From contig NZ_LJRO01000048.1 of the NCBI RefSeq assembly GCF_001401155.1, forward strand, positions 124,001 to 188,000: a stretch of DNA of 64,000 nt, given 5' to 3'. Below are positions 16,934-26,900 of the stretch, one piece after another. The position numbers and the translations under genes were made by a program. The DNA comes from Pseudomonas tremae (lineage in GTDB: Bacteria > Pseudomonadota > Gammaproteobacteria > Pseudomonadales > Pseudomonadaceae). Below the pieces are notes generated by a model. That model was not told the origin of the DNA, made no database searches, and worked only from the letters and a program-made list of their open reading frames with translations. Positions within the stretch are counted from its first letter, which is position 1. Every line of letters begins with the position of its first letter.

Positions 16934-17815
16934 ATGAATGCTGTCGCGCAAGGCCACACGGCCAGCACGAGCGCCCAACTGCAACCGGTTGTTCAGCACA
17001 CCGCCGAACCCTTGCTGCAGGTTCGCGGCGTCAGCCTCGAATACCGCACGCCAGAACGTGTGGTGCGGGCAACGCATCAGGTCAGCTTCGAGGTCGACCC
17101 GGCAGATCGCTTCGTGCTGCTTGGTCCATCTGGCTGCGGCAAGTCCACTTTGCTCAAGGCGGTGGCCGGTTTCATTCAGCCCAGCGAAGGCGAGATTCGT
17201 CTGGCTGGCAACCAGGTCACCGAGCCCGGTCCGGATCGCATCGTGGTGTTTCAGGAGTTCGACCAGTTGCCGCCGTGGAAAACCGTGATCGAGAACGTCA
17301 TGTTTCCGCTGCTGGCATCGCGCACCTTGAAGCGCCCTGAGGCGCTGGAGCGCGCACGTTATTACCTGGAAAAGGTGGGCCTCAGCGCGTTTGCCGACGC
17401 CTATCCACATACCTTGTCCGGTGGCATGAAAGCACGTGTGGCGATTGCCAGAGCCTTGGCCATGCAGCCGAAAATACTGCTGATGGACGAGCCGTTCGCC
17501 GCGCTGGACGCACTGACCCGACGCAAGATGCAGGAAGAGCTGCTGCAGCTGTGGGAGGAGGTGCGTTTCACCTTGCTGTTCGTCACGCATTCCATCGAAG
17601 AGGCGCTGGTGGTAGGTAATCGCATCCTGTTGCTGTCGCCGCATCCGGGACGTGTGCGGGCGGAAATCAACAGCCATCAATACGATCTGAAAAGCCTTGG
17701 CGGCGTCGGCTTTCAGCAAACCGCCCAGCGTATTCATCGCCTGCTGTTTGACGAAGGTGAGACTGAGCCGGTCGATCGGGAACTGAACTTCCAGGACATC
17801 CGGATCGCTTATTGA
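16934..17815 (+). CDS. ABC transporter ATPase, SsuB/TauB type
   Basis: The 293-residue cytoplasmic ATPase carries Walker A LGPSGCGKST, a Q-loop VFQEFDQLPPW, the signature LSGGMKARVA, Walker B ILLMDEPFAAL and the switch histidine in VTHSIEEAL. It belongs to the nitrate/sulfonate/taurine importer branch. An AGGAG site precedes the ATG, and the dioxygenase gene ends 16 bases before. The permease gene follows after a gap of 175 bases that holds a REP-type repeat, which may lower expression of the downstream genes. Confidence 0.88.
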   Translation: MNAVAQGHTASTSAQLQPVVQHTAEPLLQVRGVSLEYRTPERVVRATHQVSFEVDPADRFVLLGPSGCGKSTLLKAVAGFIQPSEGEIRLAGNQVTEPGPDRIVVFQEFDQLPPWKTVIENVMFPLLASRTLKRPEALERARYYLEKVGLSAFADAYPHTLSGGMKARVAIARALAMQPKILLMDEPFAALDALTRRKMQEELLQLWEEVRFTLLFVTHSIEEALVVGNRILLLSPHPGRVRAEINSHQYDLKSLGGVGFQQTAQRIHRLLFDEGETEPVDRELNFQDIRIAY

Positions 17816-17836
17816 TACGCGCTTCTGCCCGCAGGG

Positions 17837-17933
17837 GCGTGGGAGCGAGCTTGGTCGCGAAGACGGTAGTTCAGACGATGCATCTTCAGAGAGTGCACCG
17901 GCCCTTTCGCGGACAAGTCCGCTCTCACAAAAA
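17837..17933. repeat. REP-type inverted pair (BIME-like) inside the transporter operon
   Basis: Two palindromic units face each other: GTGGGAGCGAGCTTGGTCGC near 17839 and TTCGCGGACAAGTCCGCTCT near 17908-17927. These are the standard words of Pseudomonas REP sequences. The pair lies between the ATPase and permease genes, so it is transcribed and could fold into a strong hairpin. Confidence 0.72.
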
Positions 17934-17990
17934 AACCGTTTCCCAGAGCGCTGTGTATACGCTTTTTACGACTACCGAGAAACCCAAACC

Positions 17991-18857
17991 ATGAGCCTCG
18001 CACCTCCTGCTCGCGAAGAGTACGAAATCACGCTGGAGCCTTTCACTCAGGAAGACCTGGCCCGAGACCTGCCGCTCGCGCAGCGCATCTGGCAGCTGAG
18101 CTGGGTGCGCAAAAGCGTGATCATGATCGCCCTGGCCGTTATCTGGGAGCTTGCCGCGCGGCTGCAGAATAACGATCTGCTGCTGCCGAGTTTCCTGCAG
18201 ACGGCCGCCGCCTTTTATGACGGACTGATCTCCGGCGAGCTACCGGGCAAGGTGTGGATCTCTCTGACGGTGCTGATCCAGGGCTACCTGATCGGCATCG
18301 TACTGGCGTTCGCTCTGACCACACTGGCAGTGTCCACTCAACTGGGCCGCGACTTGCTGAGCACGTTGACCGCCATGTTCAACCCGCTGCCTGCCATTGC
18401 GCTGCTGCCGTTGGCGCTGTTGTGGTTCGGACTGGGGCAGAACAGCCTGATCTTCGTGCTGGTGCATTCGGTGCTGTGGGCGTTGGCGCTCAATACCTAC
18501 GCGGGCTTTCTCGGCGTTTCGGAAACCCAGCGCATGGCCGGGCGCAACTATGGCCTGAAGGGCTTGCGCTTCGTCTGGCACATTCTGATTCCTGCTGCCC
18601 TGCCATCGATTCTCGCCGGCCTGAAAATCGGTTGGGCCTTTGCCTGGCGCACTCTGATCGCCGCCGAGCTGGTATTTGGTGCCTCGTCCGGCAAAGGCGG
18701 GCTGGGTTGGTACATCTTCCAGAATCGTAACGAGCTGTATACCGACAAGGTTTTCGCTGGCCTGGCTGCAGTGATCCTCATTGGGCTGCTGGTCGAGAAC
18801 CTGCTGTTTGCCAACATTGAGCGCCTGACCGTCAAGCGCTGGGGCATGCAGCGTTGA
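17991..18857 (+). CDS. ABC transporter permease, SsuC/TauC type
   Basis: The 288-residue inner-membrane protein has about six hydrophobic helices and the cytoplasmic EAA-type loop near GRNYGLKGLRFVWHILIPAALPSI, the contact site for the ATPase. The N-terminal tail of about 45 residues is long and acidic. It pairs with the ATPase upstream and the binding protein 38 bases downstream to form a complete importer of the nitrate/sulfonate/bicarbonate family. The substrate is inferred from the linked TauD-like dioxygenase only. Confidence 0.86.
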   Translation: MSLAPPAREEYEITLEPFTQEDLARDLPLAQRIWQLSWVRKSVIMIALAVIWELAARLQNNDLLLPSFLQTAAAFYDGLISGELPGKVWISLTVLIQGYLIGIVLAFALTTLAVSTQLGRDLLSTLTAMFNPLPAIALLPLALLWFGLGQNSLIFVLVHSVLWALALNTYAGFLGVSETQRMAGRNYGLKGLRFVWHILIPAALPSILAGLKIGWAFAWRTLIAAELVFGASSGKGGLGWYIFQNRNELYTDKVFAGLAAVILIGLLVENLLFANIERLTVKRWGMQR

Positions 18858-18895
18858 AACGCCTTCTTCTTTCGAATAATCAGGGTGAGAACCAC

Positions 18896-19915
18896 ATGAC
18901 AACTGCATTTCAACGCCAGGCACTGACTGTGCTGGCAGCCGCTCTCGGCTTGTGCGGTGCCTTGCTCAGCAGCGGCGCGCAGGCGGAAGGCAAGATCAGC
19001 ATCGCTCAGCAATTCGGTATCGGCTACCTGATCCTCGACGTGGTGCGTGATCAGAAGCTGATCGAGAAACACGGCAAGGAGCAGGGGCTTGACATCAAGG
19101 TCGACTGGAACAGCATTTCCGGTGCTACGGCAATGAACGAGGCGCTGCTGGCCGGTGCTCTGGATGTTGTATCGGCAGGCGTGCCACCGATGCTGACCAT
19201 CTGGGACCGTACCAAGGGCAAGCAGAACGTCAAGGCCATCGCTTCGCTGGGATCGATGCCCAACTATTTGCTGACCAACAACCCCAACGTGAAAACCATC
19301 AAGGATTTCACTGACAAGGACCGCATAGCCGTACCTGCTGCCGGCGTGGGTTTTCAGTCGCGCACCTTGCAGATCGAGACCGCCAAGGTATTCGGTAACG
19401 ACAACTACAAGAAATTCGACAACATCTCGGTGAGCCTTGCGCACCCGGATGCAACGTCAGCGTTGATTGCTGGCGGCTCGGAAATCAACTCGCATTTCTC
19501 CAGCCCGCCGTTCCAGTATCAGGCACTGGAAAACCCCAATGTCCACAAGGTGCTCAGCTCTTATGACGTGCTGGGTGGTCAGGCGACGTTCAACGTGCTC
19601 TACACCACCGAAAAATTCCACGACGAAAATCCCAAGACCTACAAGGCGTTCTACGCCGCACTGGCCGAAGCCGAGAAGATCATCAAGGCCGACAAGCCGG
19701 CTGCCGCGCAGACCTACATCCGCGTCGAACAATCGAAATTGCCGCTGCCGCTGGTAGAGAAAATCGTCTCGGACCCGGAAATCGACTTCACCATCACCCC
19801 GCAGCGCACCTTCATCTACGCCGAGAAACTGCATGAGCTGGGCGTGCTGAAAAACAAGGCCGCGAGCTGGAAGGATTACTTTTTCGAAGAAGCGCAGGGT
19901 ACTGACGGCAGTTGA
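18896..19915 (+). CDS. ABC transporter substrate-binding protein, sulfonate/taurine-like
   Basis: The 339-residue periplasmic protein starts at the ATG at 18896, which gives a normal signal peptide ending SSGAQA and follows a GGGTGAG site; a frame opening 42 bases earlier would put extra polar residues in front. The mature part has the NMT1/SsuA fold pattern: IAQQFGIGYLILDVV at the N-terminus, SGATAMNEALLAGALDVVSAGV, and IAVPAAGVGFQSR. It delivers ligand to the permease just upstream. Its specificity is open; the TauD-like enzyme at the head of the operon suggests a sulfonate. Confidence 0.85.
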   Translation: MTTAFQRQALTVLAAALGLCGALLSSGAQAEGKISIAQQFGIGYLILDVVRDQKLIEKHGKEQGLDIKVDWNSISGATAMNEALLAGALDVVSAGVPPMLTIWDRTKGKQNVKAIASLGSMPNYLLTNNPNVKTIKDFTDKDRIAVPAAGVGFQSRTLQIETAKVFGNDNYKKFDNISVSLAHPDATSALIAGGSEINSHFSSPPFQYQALENPNVHKVLSSYDVLGGQATFNVLYTTEKFHDENPKTYKAFYAALAEAEKIIKADKPAAAQTYIRVEQSKLPLPLVEKIVSDPEIDFTITPQRTFIYAEKLHELGVLKNKAASWKDYFFEEAQGTDGS

Positions 19916-20027
19916 TCAGTGTATGAAAACCTAGCAACTCTACGAGTAGCGGATGCCTCTTCAACCCTTCACTGTGAGGAGCAGTGAGGCGTACCTCGCT
20001 TTACCCACCGCTACCTGGTTACTCGCC

Positions 20028-20762
20028 ATGCCTCAGCAAATCAGTCTGTGCCGATACCGTTACGACGCGCTTGACCGTATCGCGACCCGCACACCGCTCG
20101 CCAAGGCCATCACGAAGGTATCCCGGCAGTCCGGCCCGCTGCCGGGTTTCAATGGCGAATTGCTTGATTCCATTACCGGTCACTATTTGCTGGGTAATGG
20201 CTACCGCGCCTACAACCCCGTGTTGATGCGCTTCAACAGCCCCGACAGTCTCAGCCCATTCGGCAAAGGCGGGCTGAATGCGTATGCATATTGTGGGGGG
20301 GATCCGGTTAATCGCGCTGATCCGGACGGACGTGAGTTCATAGATGTATTACTCTCATCTGTCTATATCGGTGGGGGTCTTTTCACGGCAGGCATTGGTC
20401 TGATGCTTAATCGTTCATCGATAAGAGCGGTGATCAAAGGAGTAAAGGTGAATTCCGATCTGGATGCACCTCCCGGTCAGCTCGTCACGGTGCCCAGAAG
20501 AAAGGCAAATACGACGGAGAGAATTTCAGCTGTTGTTGCGATAGGGGCGGTGGCAAGTGGTATTACGTGGGCCTCTTCTTTTGTTGTCCGAAATGTCGAT
20601 CCTGACTCAGCTGTCGCTCTCCCATTGACAGCGGTCGCTGTAGCTTTTTTTGTTCCAACTGTAGGCATGCGTAGCTGGGGTTTTGCGCGTACAGAAGCGG
20701 CAAAGCGCGCGGCACGCCGAACTGCAAATATCCGTAACGAAGATGAAGTGACCCGCTTATAG
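20028..20762 (+). CDS. Shortened orphan Rhs-core protein with membrane-active-looking tail
   Basis: The product (244 residues from this ATG; a start at 19953 would add 25) carries the end of an Rhs core: RYRYDALDRIA, then GNGYRAYNPVLMRFNSPDSL and NAYAYCGGDPVNRADPDG. In the small orphan Rhs proteins of pseudomonads that I recall, roughly 90 residues separate the first motif from the FNGE-x-D-x-x-TGHY segment; here only about 25 remain, so an internal deletion is likely. The variable tail has about three hydrophobic segments and no recognised toxin motif. It could be a pore-forming tip or a decaying remnant. A lipoprotein gene follows. Confidence 0.65.
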   Translation: MPQQISLCRYRYDALDRIATRTPLAKAITKVSRQSGPLPGFNGELLDSITGHYLLGNGYRAYNPVLMRFNSPDSLSPFGKGGLNAYAYCGGDPVNRADPDGREFIDVLLSSVYIGGGLFTAGIGLMLNRSSIRAVIKGVKVNSDLDAPPGQLVTVPRRKANTTERISAVVAIGAVASGITWASSFVVRNVDPDSAVALPLTAVAVAFFVPTVGMRSWGFARTEAAKRAARRTANIRNEDEVTRL

Positions 20763-20909
20763 GTCATACGTATCTGAGCGCTGATCTAAATACCTATCGA
20801 CGTTGATAGTATTTTCTGACAACCCCTCGTGCCACTCTGACGTTCCCTGCAACATGCTGCGTCATGTTGCGCTAAACGGAAGTTTGATGGTTGACAGCAC
20901 GGAGAGGTC

Positions 20910-21476
20910 ATGAATATTAAGACGGCGGTATATATAAAAAAAGGGTGCAGGCCGCACAGTACTCTTATCAAAACGATAGCGACGGTGACAGTACTGTCGA
21001 CATTGCTGGGCTGTCAGCCTCGCATGACCACCCCGACAGTACCTCTTGAGGTGCCACACTCTGCCGGCAAAGCCGCTGCACTGGAATTATGGCAACGAGA
21101 CAAGAATGCTCCTGGCGGGTGGAAAATGACCTGCAGCATTCCGTGGGGTCAAAAACTCGTTCAAATGGGCGGCGACTATTCATGCGACAATGATGCTGCT
21201 ACTGCCTACAGGTTAAGCAATGTTTATCCTCTAGACGGCACTCCGACCGTCATCGCTTTTTATGACGATAGATGCAATGACGGCAATCGTTTTGACGACG
21301 ATTATTATAAGTACAAATTGACCAAGTCTATAGAGAATTTCTGGCCTAACTCTCTAGCGCCGGACCTTCCGCCGGGTGATGTAACAGACGGGCTGGAATA
21401 TTTTGAGGGGCTTTATAAAGACGGTATTGACGGGAAATTATCCTGTGTGAATATCTACAAAGAAAGCGCTGAATAA
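20910..21476 (+). CDS. Hypothetical lipoprotein, possible immunity partner of the Rhs tip
   Basis: I do not recognise the family. The 188-residue product begins with a basic segment and a hydrophobic stretch ending in the lipobox STLLGC (Cys35). The mature part is acidic and includes WKMTCSIPWGQ, a DDRCNDGNRFDDDYYKYK cluster and four further cysteines, suggesting disulfides in the periplasm. A GGAGAGG site precedes the ATG. Its place right after the Rhs tip gene, and its moderate AT content, make it a candidate periplasmic immunity protein, but this rests on position only. Confidence 0.6.
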   Translation: MNIKTAVYIKKGCRPHSTLIKTIATVTVLSTLLGCQPRMTTPTVPLEVPHSAGKAAALELWQRDKNAPGGWKMTCSIPWGQKLVQMGGDYSCDNDAATAYRLSNVYPLDGTPTVIAFYDDRCNDGNRFDDDYYKYKLTKSIENFWPNSLAPDLPPGDVTDGLEYFEGLYKDGIDGKLSCVNIYKESAE

Positions 21477-21761
21477 AGATGTGTGGATTTAAGGGGCACT
21501 GTGTGCGGCTGTTCATGTTGCACCGGTGACCCCGCGTTTCCCAGCCGGCGTCTCTGAGGGGCATCGGAGGGTAATCCTCCTCGTCAGATCACTCATTCTT
21601 GCTCTTCGGCTCAAAAAGACATCGCAGGTCTGGCCCACGCCGGGTTATTCCAGTGCAAAAGTTCTTCGCCCAATGAACCCTGCCCCTCGCGCAAAGTCGC
21701 ATGCTCACGTTATTCTCTCCTGATATCTCGCCCACCCCTGGCTGCCGCACAAGGAGTCTGC

Positions 21762-22880
21762 ATGCCCGTTCGTCCTTCTAGACTGATTACATTCGGTCTC
21801 GCTGCTGCCTTGGCGATGCTGGCGGGGTGTGGCGAGGAAAAGCCGCTCGCTCCGGAGCTGCCAAGGGTTTATGTGCAAACGGTAAAAAGTGCCGACTTCG
21901 CGGCCAGCGTGGCGTTGACGGGCGATGTTCAGGCCCGTGTGCAGACCCGCCTGTCTTTCCGGGTCAACGGCAAGATCGTCCAGCGCAATGTGGATGTCGG
22001 CGATCGCGTCACTGCCCGGCAGGTGCTGGCCCGACTTGATCCCAAGGACCTGCAGATCAATGTCGATTCCGCCGCTGCCTCGGTGGCTGCCGAGCAGGCT
22101 CGCGTGAGCCAGACCCGCGCAGCTTTCGTCCGCCAGCAAAAGCTGTTGCCCAAGGGCTACACAAGCCGCAGTGAATATGACTCTGCTCAGGCGGCTGTGC
22201 GCGGTAGCGAGAGTTCGTTGAAAGCGGCGCAGGCGCAGCTGGCCAATGCTCGCGAGCAACTGAGCTACACCGCGCTGATTGCAGATGCGCCAGGGGTGAT
22301 CACTGCGCGTCAGGCTGAGGTCGGACAAGTCGTGCAAGCTACTGCACCGATTTTCGATCTGGCCCGTGACGGCGAGCGCGATGCGGTGTTCAACGTGTAT
22401 GAATCGCTGTTTGTCCAGCCGCCTGTCAATCAGCCGGTGCAAGTCACTTTGCTCGAAAACCCGAATATAAAAGTCAGCGGCAAGGTGCGCGAAGTGACGC
22501 CTGCCGTCTCGGCGCAGACCGGCACGTTGCAGGTCAAGGTCGCGCTCGATTCGTTACCGCAAGGCATGGACCTGGGGTCGGTGGTCAGTGTGGCGCTGAG
22601 CGCACCTGCCAGTGCCAGCGTAGAGTTGCCTTGGGCGGCGCTCACCAAGGACCTTGGCGAGCAATTAGGCAAGCCCGCCGTGTGGGTGGTGGACGAGCAA
22701 GGCAAGGTCAACTTGCGCAAAGTCACTGTCACCCGCTACCTGACCGCCAAGGTCATCATCGGTGACGGGCTCAAAAATGGAGAAAAAGTTGTGGTGGCAG
22801 GCGGACAGTTGCTACATCCGGACATGCAGGTCGAAATTGCCGAACAGCCTGAACAGCAAAACGCGCAGGTGAAGCCATGA
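21762..22880 (+). CDS. RND efflux periplasmic adaptor, lipoprotein (first of two)
   Basis: The 372-residue membrane-fusion protein has a lipobox LAGC with the acylated cysteine near residue 23. It then has the usual half-lipoyl segments (VQTRLSFRVNGKIVQRNVDVG and LSYTALIADAPGVI), an alanine/glutamine-rich hairpin between them, and a beta-barrel end. It connects the inner-membrane pump to an outer-membrane channel that is not encoded here. AGGAG precedes the ATG. Its stop overlaps the second adaptor start by four bases. The two-adaptor arrangement is that of TriABC of P. aeruginosa. Confidence 0.87.
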   Translation: MPVRPSRLITFGLAAALAMLAGCGEEKPLAPELPRVYVQTVKSADFAASVALTGDVQARVQTRLSFRVNGKIVQRNVDVGDRVTARQVLARLDPKDLQINVDSAAASVAAEQARVSQTRAAFVRQQKLLPKGYTSRSEYDSAQAAVRGSESSLKAAQAQLANAREQLSYTALIADAPGVITARQAEVGQVVQATAPIFDLARDGERDAVFNVYESLFVQPPVNQPVQVTLLENPNIKVSGKVREVTPAVSAQTGTLQVKVALDSLPQGMDLGSVVSVALSAPASASVELPWAALTKDLGEQLGKPAVWVVDEQGKVNLRKVTVTRYLTAKVIIGDGLKNGEKVVVAGGQLLHPDMQVEIAEQPEQQNAQVKP

Positions 22881-23947
22881 AACGCCTGTCATGTCTGTTG
22901 CTGGGCGGCCTTTTGTTAAGTGGTTGCGGCAAGGATGAAAAGCCCCCCGAGCCGGTACGCCCTGTGGTCTTCGTTGAGGCATTGCCTGAATCGAATCTGG
23001 CTTTCGGGCGTTTCGCCGGCAACATTCAGGCGCGTTACCAGAGTGTGCTGGGTTTTCGAGTGTCGGGACGTATCGCCCGGCGTAACGTCGACGTCGGCAG
23101 CGAAGTGAAGAAGGGCGACTTGCTCGCCACCCTCGATCCGACCGATCAGCAGAATAACGTACGTGCCCGGCAGGGCGACCTGGCCAATGTTCAGGCGCAG
23201 TGGATCAACGCGCAGGCCAATGCCCGTCGTCAGCAAGAGCTGTTCGACCGTGGCGTCGGTGCTCAGGCGCAGCTGGACATCGCACTGACTGACCTGAAGA
23301 CTGCCAGCTCGTCGCAGGAGCAGGCCAAGGCCGCTGCCCAGCAGGCGCGCGATCAATTGAGCTACAGCGAGCTGCGCAGTGATCACGACGCCGTGGTTAC
23401 CGAGTGGAAGGTCGAAGCCGGACAAGTCGTCACCGCAGGTCAGGAAGTGGTGACTCTGGCGCGCCCCGACATCAAGGAAGCTGTTATCGACCTGCCCGCT
23501 GCATTGGCGGAGCAATTGCCTGACGATGTGGTTTTCACCGTTGCCAGTCAGTTGAACCCTGAGATGAACACCACGGCGATCATTCGTGAAATCGAACCTC
23601 AGGCCGACAGTACAACGCGCACACGCCGCGCGCGGCTGTCACTGACCGATACCCCGCCAGCGTTCCGGCTGGGTACCGCCATCAGCGTGAAGCTCAGCTC
23701 GACCATCTCGCCGCGTATGCGTTTACCGATCAGTGCCCTGCAGGAAGTCGATGGCAAACTTCAAGTGTGGATCGTCGACCCGCAAAGCCAGACGGTGAGC
23801 CCCAGAACAGTGAGCATCATCAGTCGTGACAACGACAGCTTTCTGCTGGCAGACGGTGTCAAAGCGGGCGAAAAAGTTGTAAGCGCAGGCGTCAACAGCC
23901 TCAAGCCGGGTCAGCAAGTCAAAGTCGATGGGGAACGCTCGCGATGA
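22877..23947 (+). CDS. RND efflux periplasmic adaptor, lipoprotein (second of two)
   Basis: This 356-residue membrane-fusion protein is a distant paralogue of the gene before it. It has its own lipobox LLSGC (Cys17), the lipoyl halves FRVSGRIARRNVDVG and LSYSELRSDHDAVVT, and a hairpin rich in Ala and Gln. It overlaps both neighbours by four bases (ATGA), so all three proteins are made together. In pumps with two adaptors both are usually needed and form a mixed hexamer around the channel. The transported compound is not known from sequence. Confidence 0.86.
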   Translation: MKRLSCLLLGGLLLSGCGKDEKPPEPVRPVVFVEALPESNLAFGRFAGNIQARYQSVLGFRVSGRIARRNVDVGSEVKKGDLLATLDPTDQQNNVRARQGDLANVQAQWINAQANARRQQELFDRGVGAQAQLDIALTDLKTASSSQEQAKAAAQQARDQLSYSELRSDHDAVVTEWKVEAGQVVTAGQEVVTLARPDIKEAVIDLPAALAEQLPDDVVFTVASQLNPEMNTTAIIREIEPQADSTTRTRRARLSLTDTPPAFRLGTAISVKLSSTISPRMRLPISALQEVDGKLQVWIVDPQSQTVSPRTVSIISRDNDSFLLADGVKAGEKVVSAGVNSLKPGQQVKVDGERSR

Positions 23948-26900
23948 AAGGGAATTTCAATCTGTCCGAGTGGGCCATCAAGCATCAGTCGTTTGTCTGG
24001 TACCTGATGTTCGTCGCGCTGTTGATGGGCGTGTTTTCCTACATGAAGCTTGGGCGCGAGGAAGACCCGTCTTTCACCATCAAGACCATGATTATCCAGA
24101 CCCGCTGGCCAGGCGCGACGGTGGACGAGACCCTGGAGCAGGTCACCGACCGCATCGAGAAGAAGCTCGAAGAGCTGGACTCGCTGGACTACGTGAAGAG
24201 CTATACGCGGCCGGGTGAATCCACGGTCTTCGTTTATCTGCGTGACACCACCAGTGCCAAGGCGATACCGGAGATCTGGTATCAGGTGCGCAAAAAGGTC
24301 GACGACATCCGCGGCCAGTTCCCGCAGGGGTTGCAAGGCCCGTCGTTCAACGATGAGTTCGGCGATGTCTACGGCTCGATCTACGCGTTTACCGCAGACG
24401 GCTTCTCGATGCGGCAGTTGCGTGACTACGTAGAAAAGGTTCGTGCCGACATCCGCGAAGTGCCTGGTCTGGGCAAGGTCGAGATGATCGGCCAGCAGGA
24501 TGAAGTGCTCTACCTGAACTTCTCCACGCGCAAACTCGCTGCGCTGGGCATCGACCAGACTCAGGTGGTACAGAGCCTGCAATCGCAGAACGCGGTGACG
24601 CCTGCGGGGGTGATAGAAGCGGGGCCAGAGCGGATTTCCGTGCGCACCTCTGGGCAGTTTGCTTCCGAGAAGGATCTGGCCGCGGTCAACCTGCGGATCA
24701 ATGACCGTTTTTACCGCCTGAGCGACATTGCCGACATCACGCGCGGTTACACCGATCCGCCCAAACCGCTGTTTCGCTTTGACGGCAAACCGGCCATCGG
24801 GCTGTCTATCGCCATGCAGAAGGGCGGCAACATTCAGGCGTTCGGCAAGGCGCTGCATGAACGCATGGACGCCACGACCGCCGAGCTGCCTGTTGGCATC
24901 GGCGTACACAAGGTATCGGATCAGGCCGAGGTGGTGAACAAGGCGGTAGGTGGCTTTACCAGCGCGTTGTTCGAGGCGGTGATCATCGTGCTGTTGGTCA
25001 GCTTCGTCAGCCTCGGGTTTCGTGCGGGACTGGTGGTTGCCTGTTCGATTCCGTTGGTGCTGGCGATGGTATTCGTGTTCATGGAATACAGCGGCATTAC
25101 CATGCAGCGGATCTCTCTGGGTGCGTTGATCATCGCCCTAGGTCTGTTGGTGGACGACGCCATGATTACCGTGGAGATGATGGTCACACGGCTGGAAATG
25201 GGTGAAACCAAGGAGCAGGCCGCGACTTACGCCTACACCTCGACAGCGTTCCCGATGCTCACCGGTACACTGGTAACAGTGGCCGGTTTTGTGCCTATCG
25301 GTCTGAACAACAGCTCGGCGGGGGAGTACACCTTCACGCTGTTTGCTGTGATTGCTGTGGCGATGCTGGTGTCGTGGGTGGTTGCCGTGCTGTTTGCGCC
25401 GGTGATCGGCGTGCATATTCTCAAGGCCAATATCAAACCGAAATCCGAAGAGCCCGGCCGCATTGGCCGTGCGTTCAACGGCAGCATGCTTTGGGCCATG
25501 CGCCATCGCTGGCTGGCGATCGGCATCACGGTAGGGTTGTTCGCCGCGTCGCTGTTTTCCATGCAGTTCGTGCAGAACCAGTTCTTCCCGTCTTCGGACC
25601 GTCCGGAAATTCTGGTCGACCTGAACCTGCCGCAAAACGCCTCAATCAACGAGACGCGCAAGGTAGTGGACCGCTTTGAAGCGAGCCTCAAGGACGACCC
25701 GGACATTGAGCGCTGGAGCACCTACATCGGGCAAGGTGCGGTGCGCTTCTACCTGCCGCTCGATCAGCAGCTGGAAAACCCGTTCTATGCCCAGTTGGTG
25801 ATTGTCAGCAAAGGCCTGGAAGAGCGGGGCGCATTGACCGCTCGGCTGCAGACGCGTCTGCGCGATGACTTCGTCGGCATCGGCTCCTACGTACAGGCGC
25901 TGGAAATGGGCCCGCCGGTGGGTCGTCCGCTGCAGTATCGCGTCAGCGGCGAGAATATCGACAAGGTGCGTCAGCACGCCATCGAGCTGGCCACGTTGCT
26001 GGACCAGAACCCGCATGTGGGCGAAGTTATCTACGACTGGAACGAGCCAGGCAAGGTCCTGCGCATTGACATCAATCAGGACAAGGCCAGGCAACTGGGG
26101 CTGTCGTCCGAGGACGTCGCCAAACTGATGAACACCGTGGTCAGTGGTTCTACCGTGACTCAGGTGCGTGACGACATCTACCTGATCAACGTGGTCGGAC
26201 GCGCTGAAGACGCCGAGCGTGGTACGCCGGAAACCTTGCAAAATCTGCAGATCGTGACCCCGAGCGGTACCTCGATTCCACTGCTGGCATTTGCCAATGT
26301 CGGCTATGAGCTTGAGCAGCCGCTGGTCTGGCGGCGTGATCGCAAGCCGACCATCACCGTAAAGGGCTCGGTGCGCGACGAGATTCAGCCGACCGATCTG
26401 GTCAATCAGCTTAAGCCGGAAATCGACAAGTTTTCAGCCGGTTTGCCGGTAGGCTACAAAGTCGCGACCGGTGGCACGGTTGAGGAAAGCAGCAAGGCGC
26501 AGGGGCCGATTGCCAGTGTTGCACCGCTGATGCTGTTCCTGATGGCGACGTTTCTGATGATCCAGTTGCACAGCGTGCAGAAGATGTTTCTGGTGGCCAG
26601 CGTCGCACCGCTGGGCCTTATAGGCGTGGTGCTGGCGCTGATTCCTACAGGTACGCCGTTGGGGTTTGTGGCGATTCTCGGGGTTCTGGCGCTGATAGGC
26701 ATCATCATCCGCAACTCGGTGATTCTGGTGACCCAGATCGATGCCTATGAGCGCAGTGGGTATCTGCCTTGGGACGCTGTGGTCGAAGCCACCGAACATC
26801 GCCGTCGGCCGATTCTGCTGACGGCGGCAGCGGCCAGCTTGGGCATGATTCCCATTGCCCGCGAAGTGTTCTGGGGGCCGATGGCCTACGCCATGATCGG

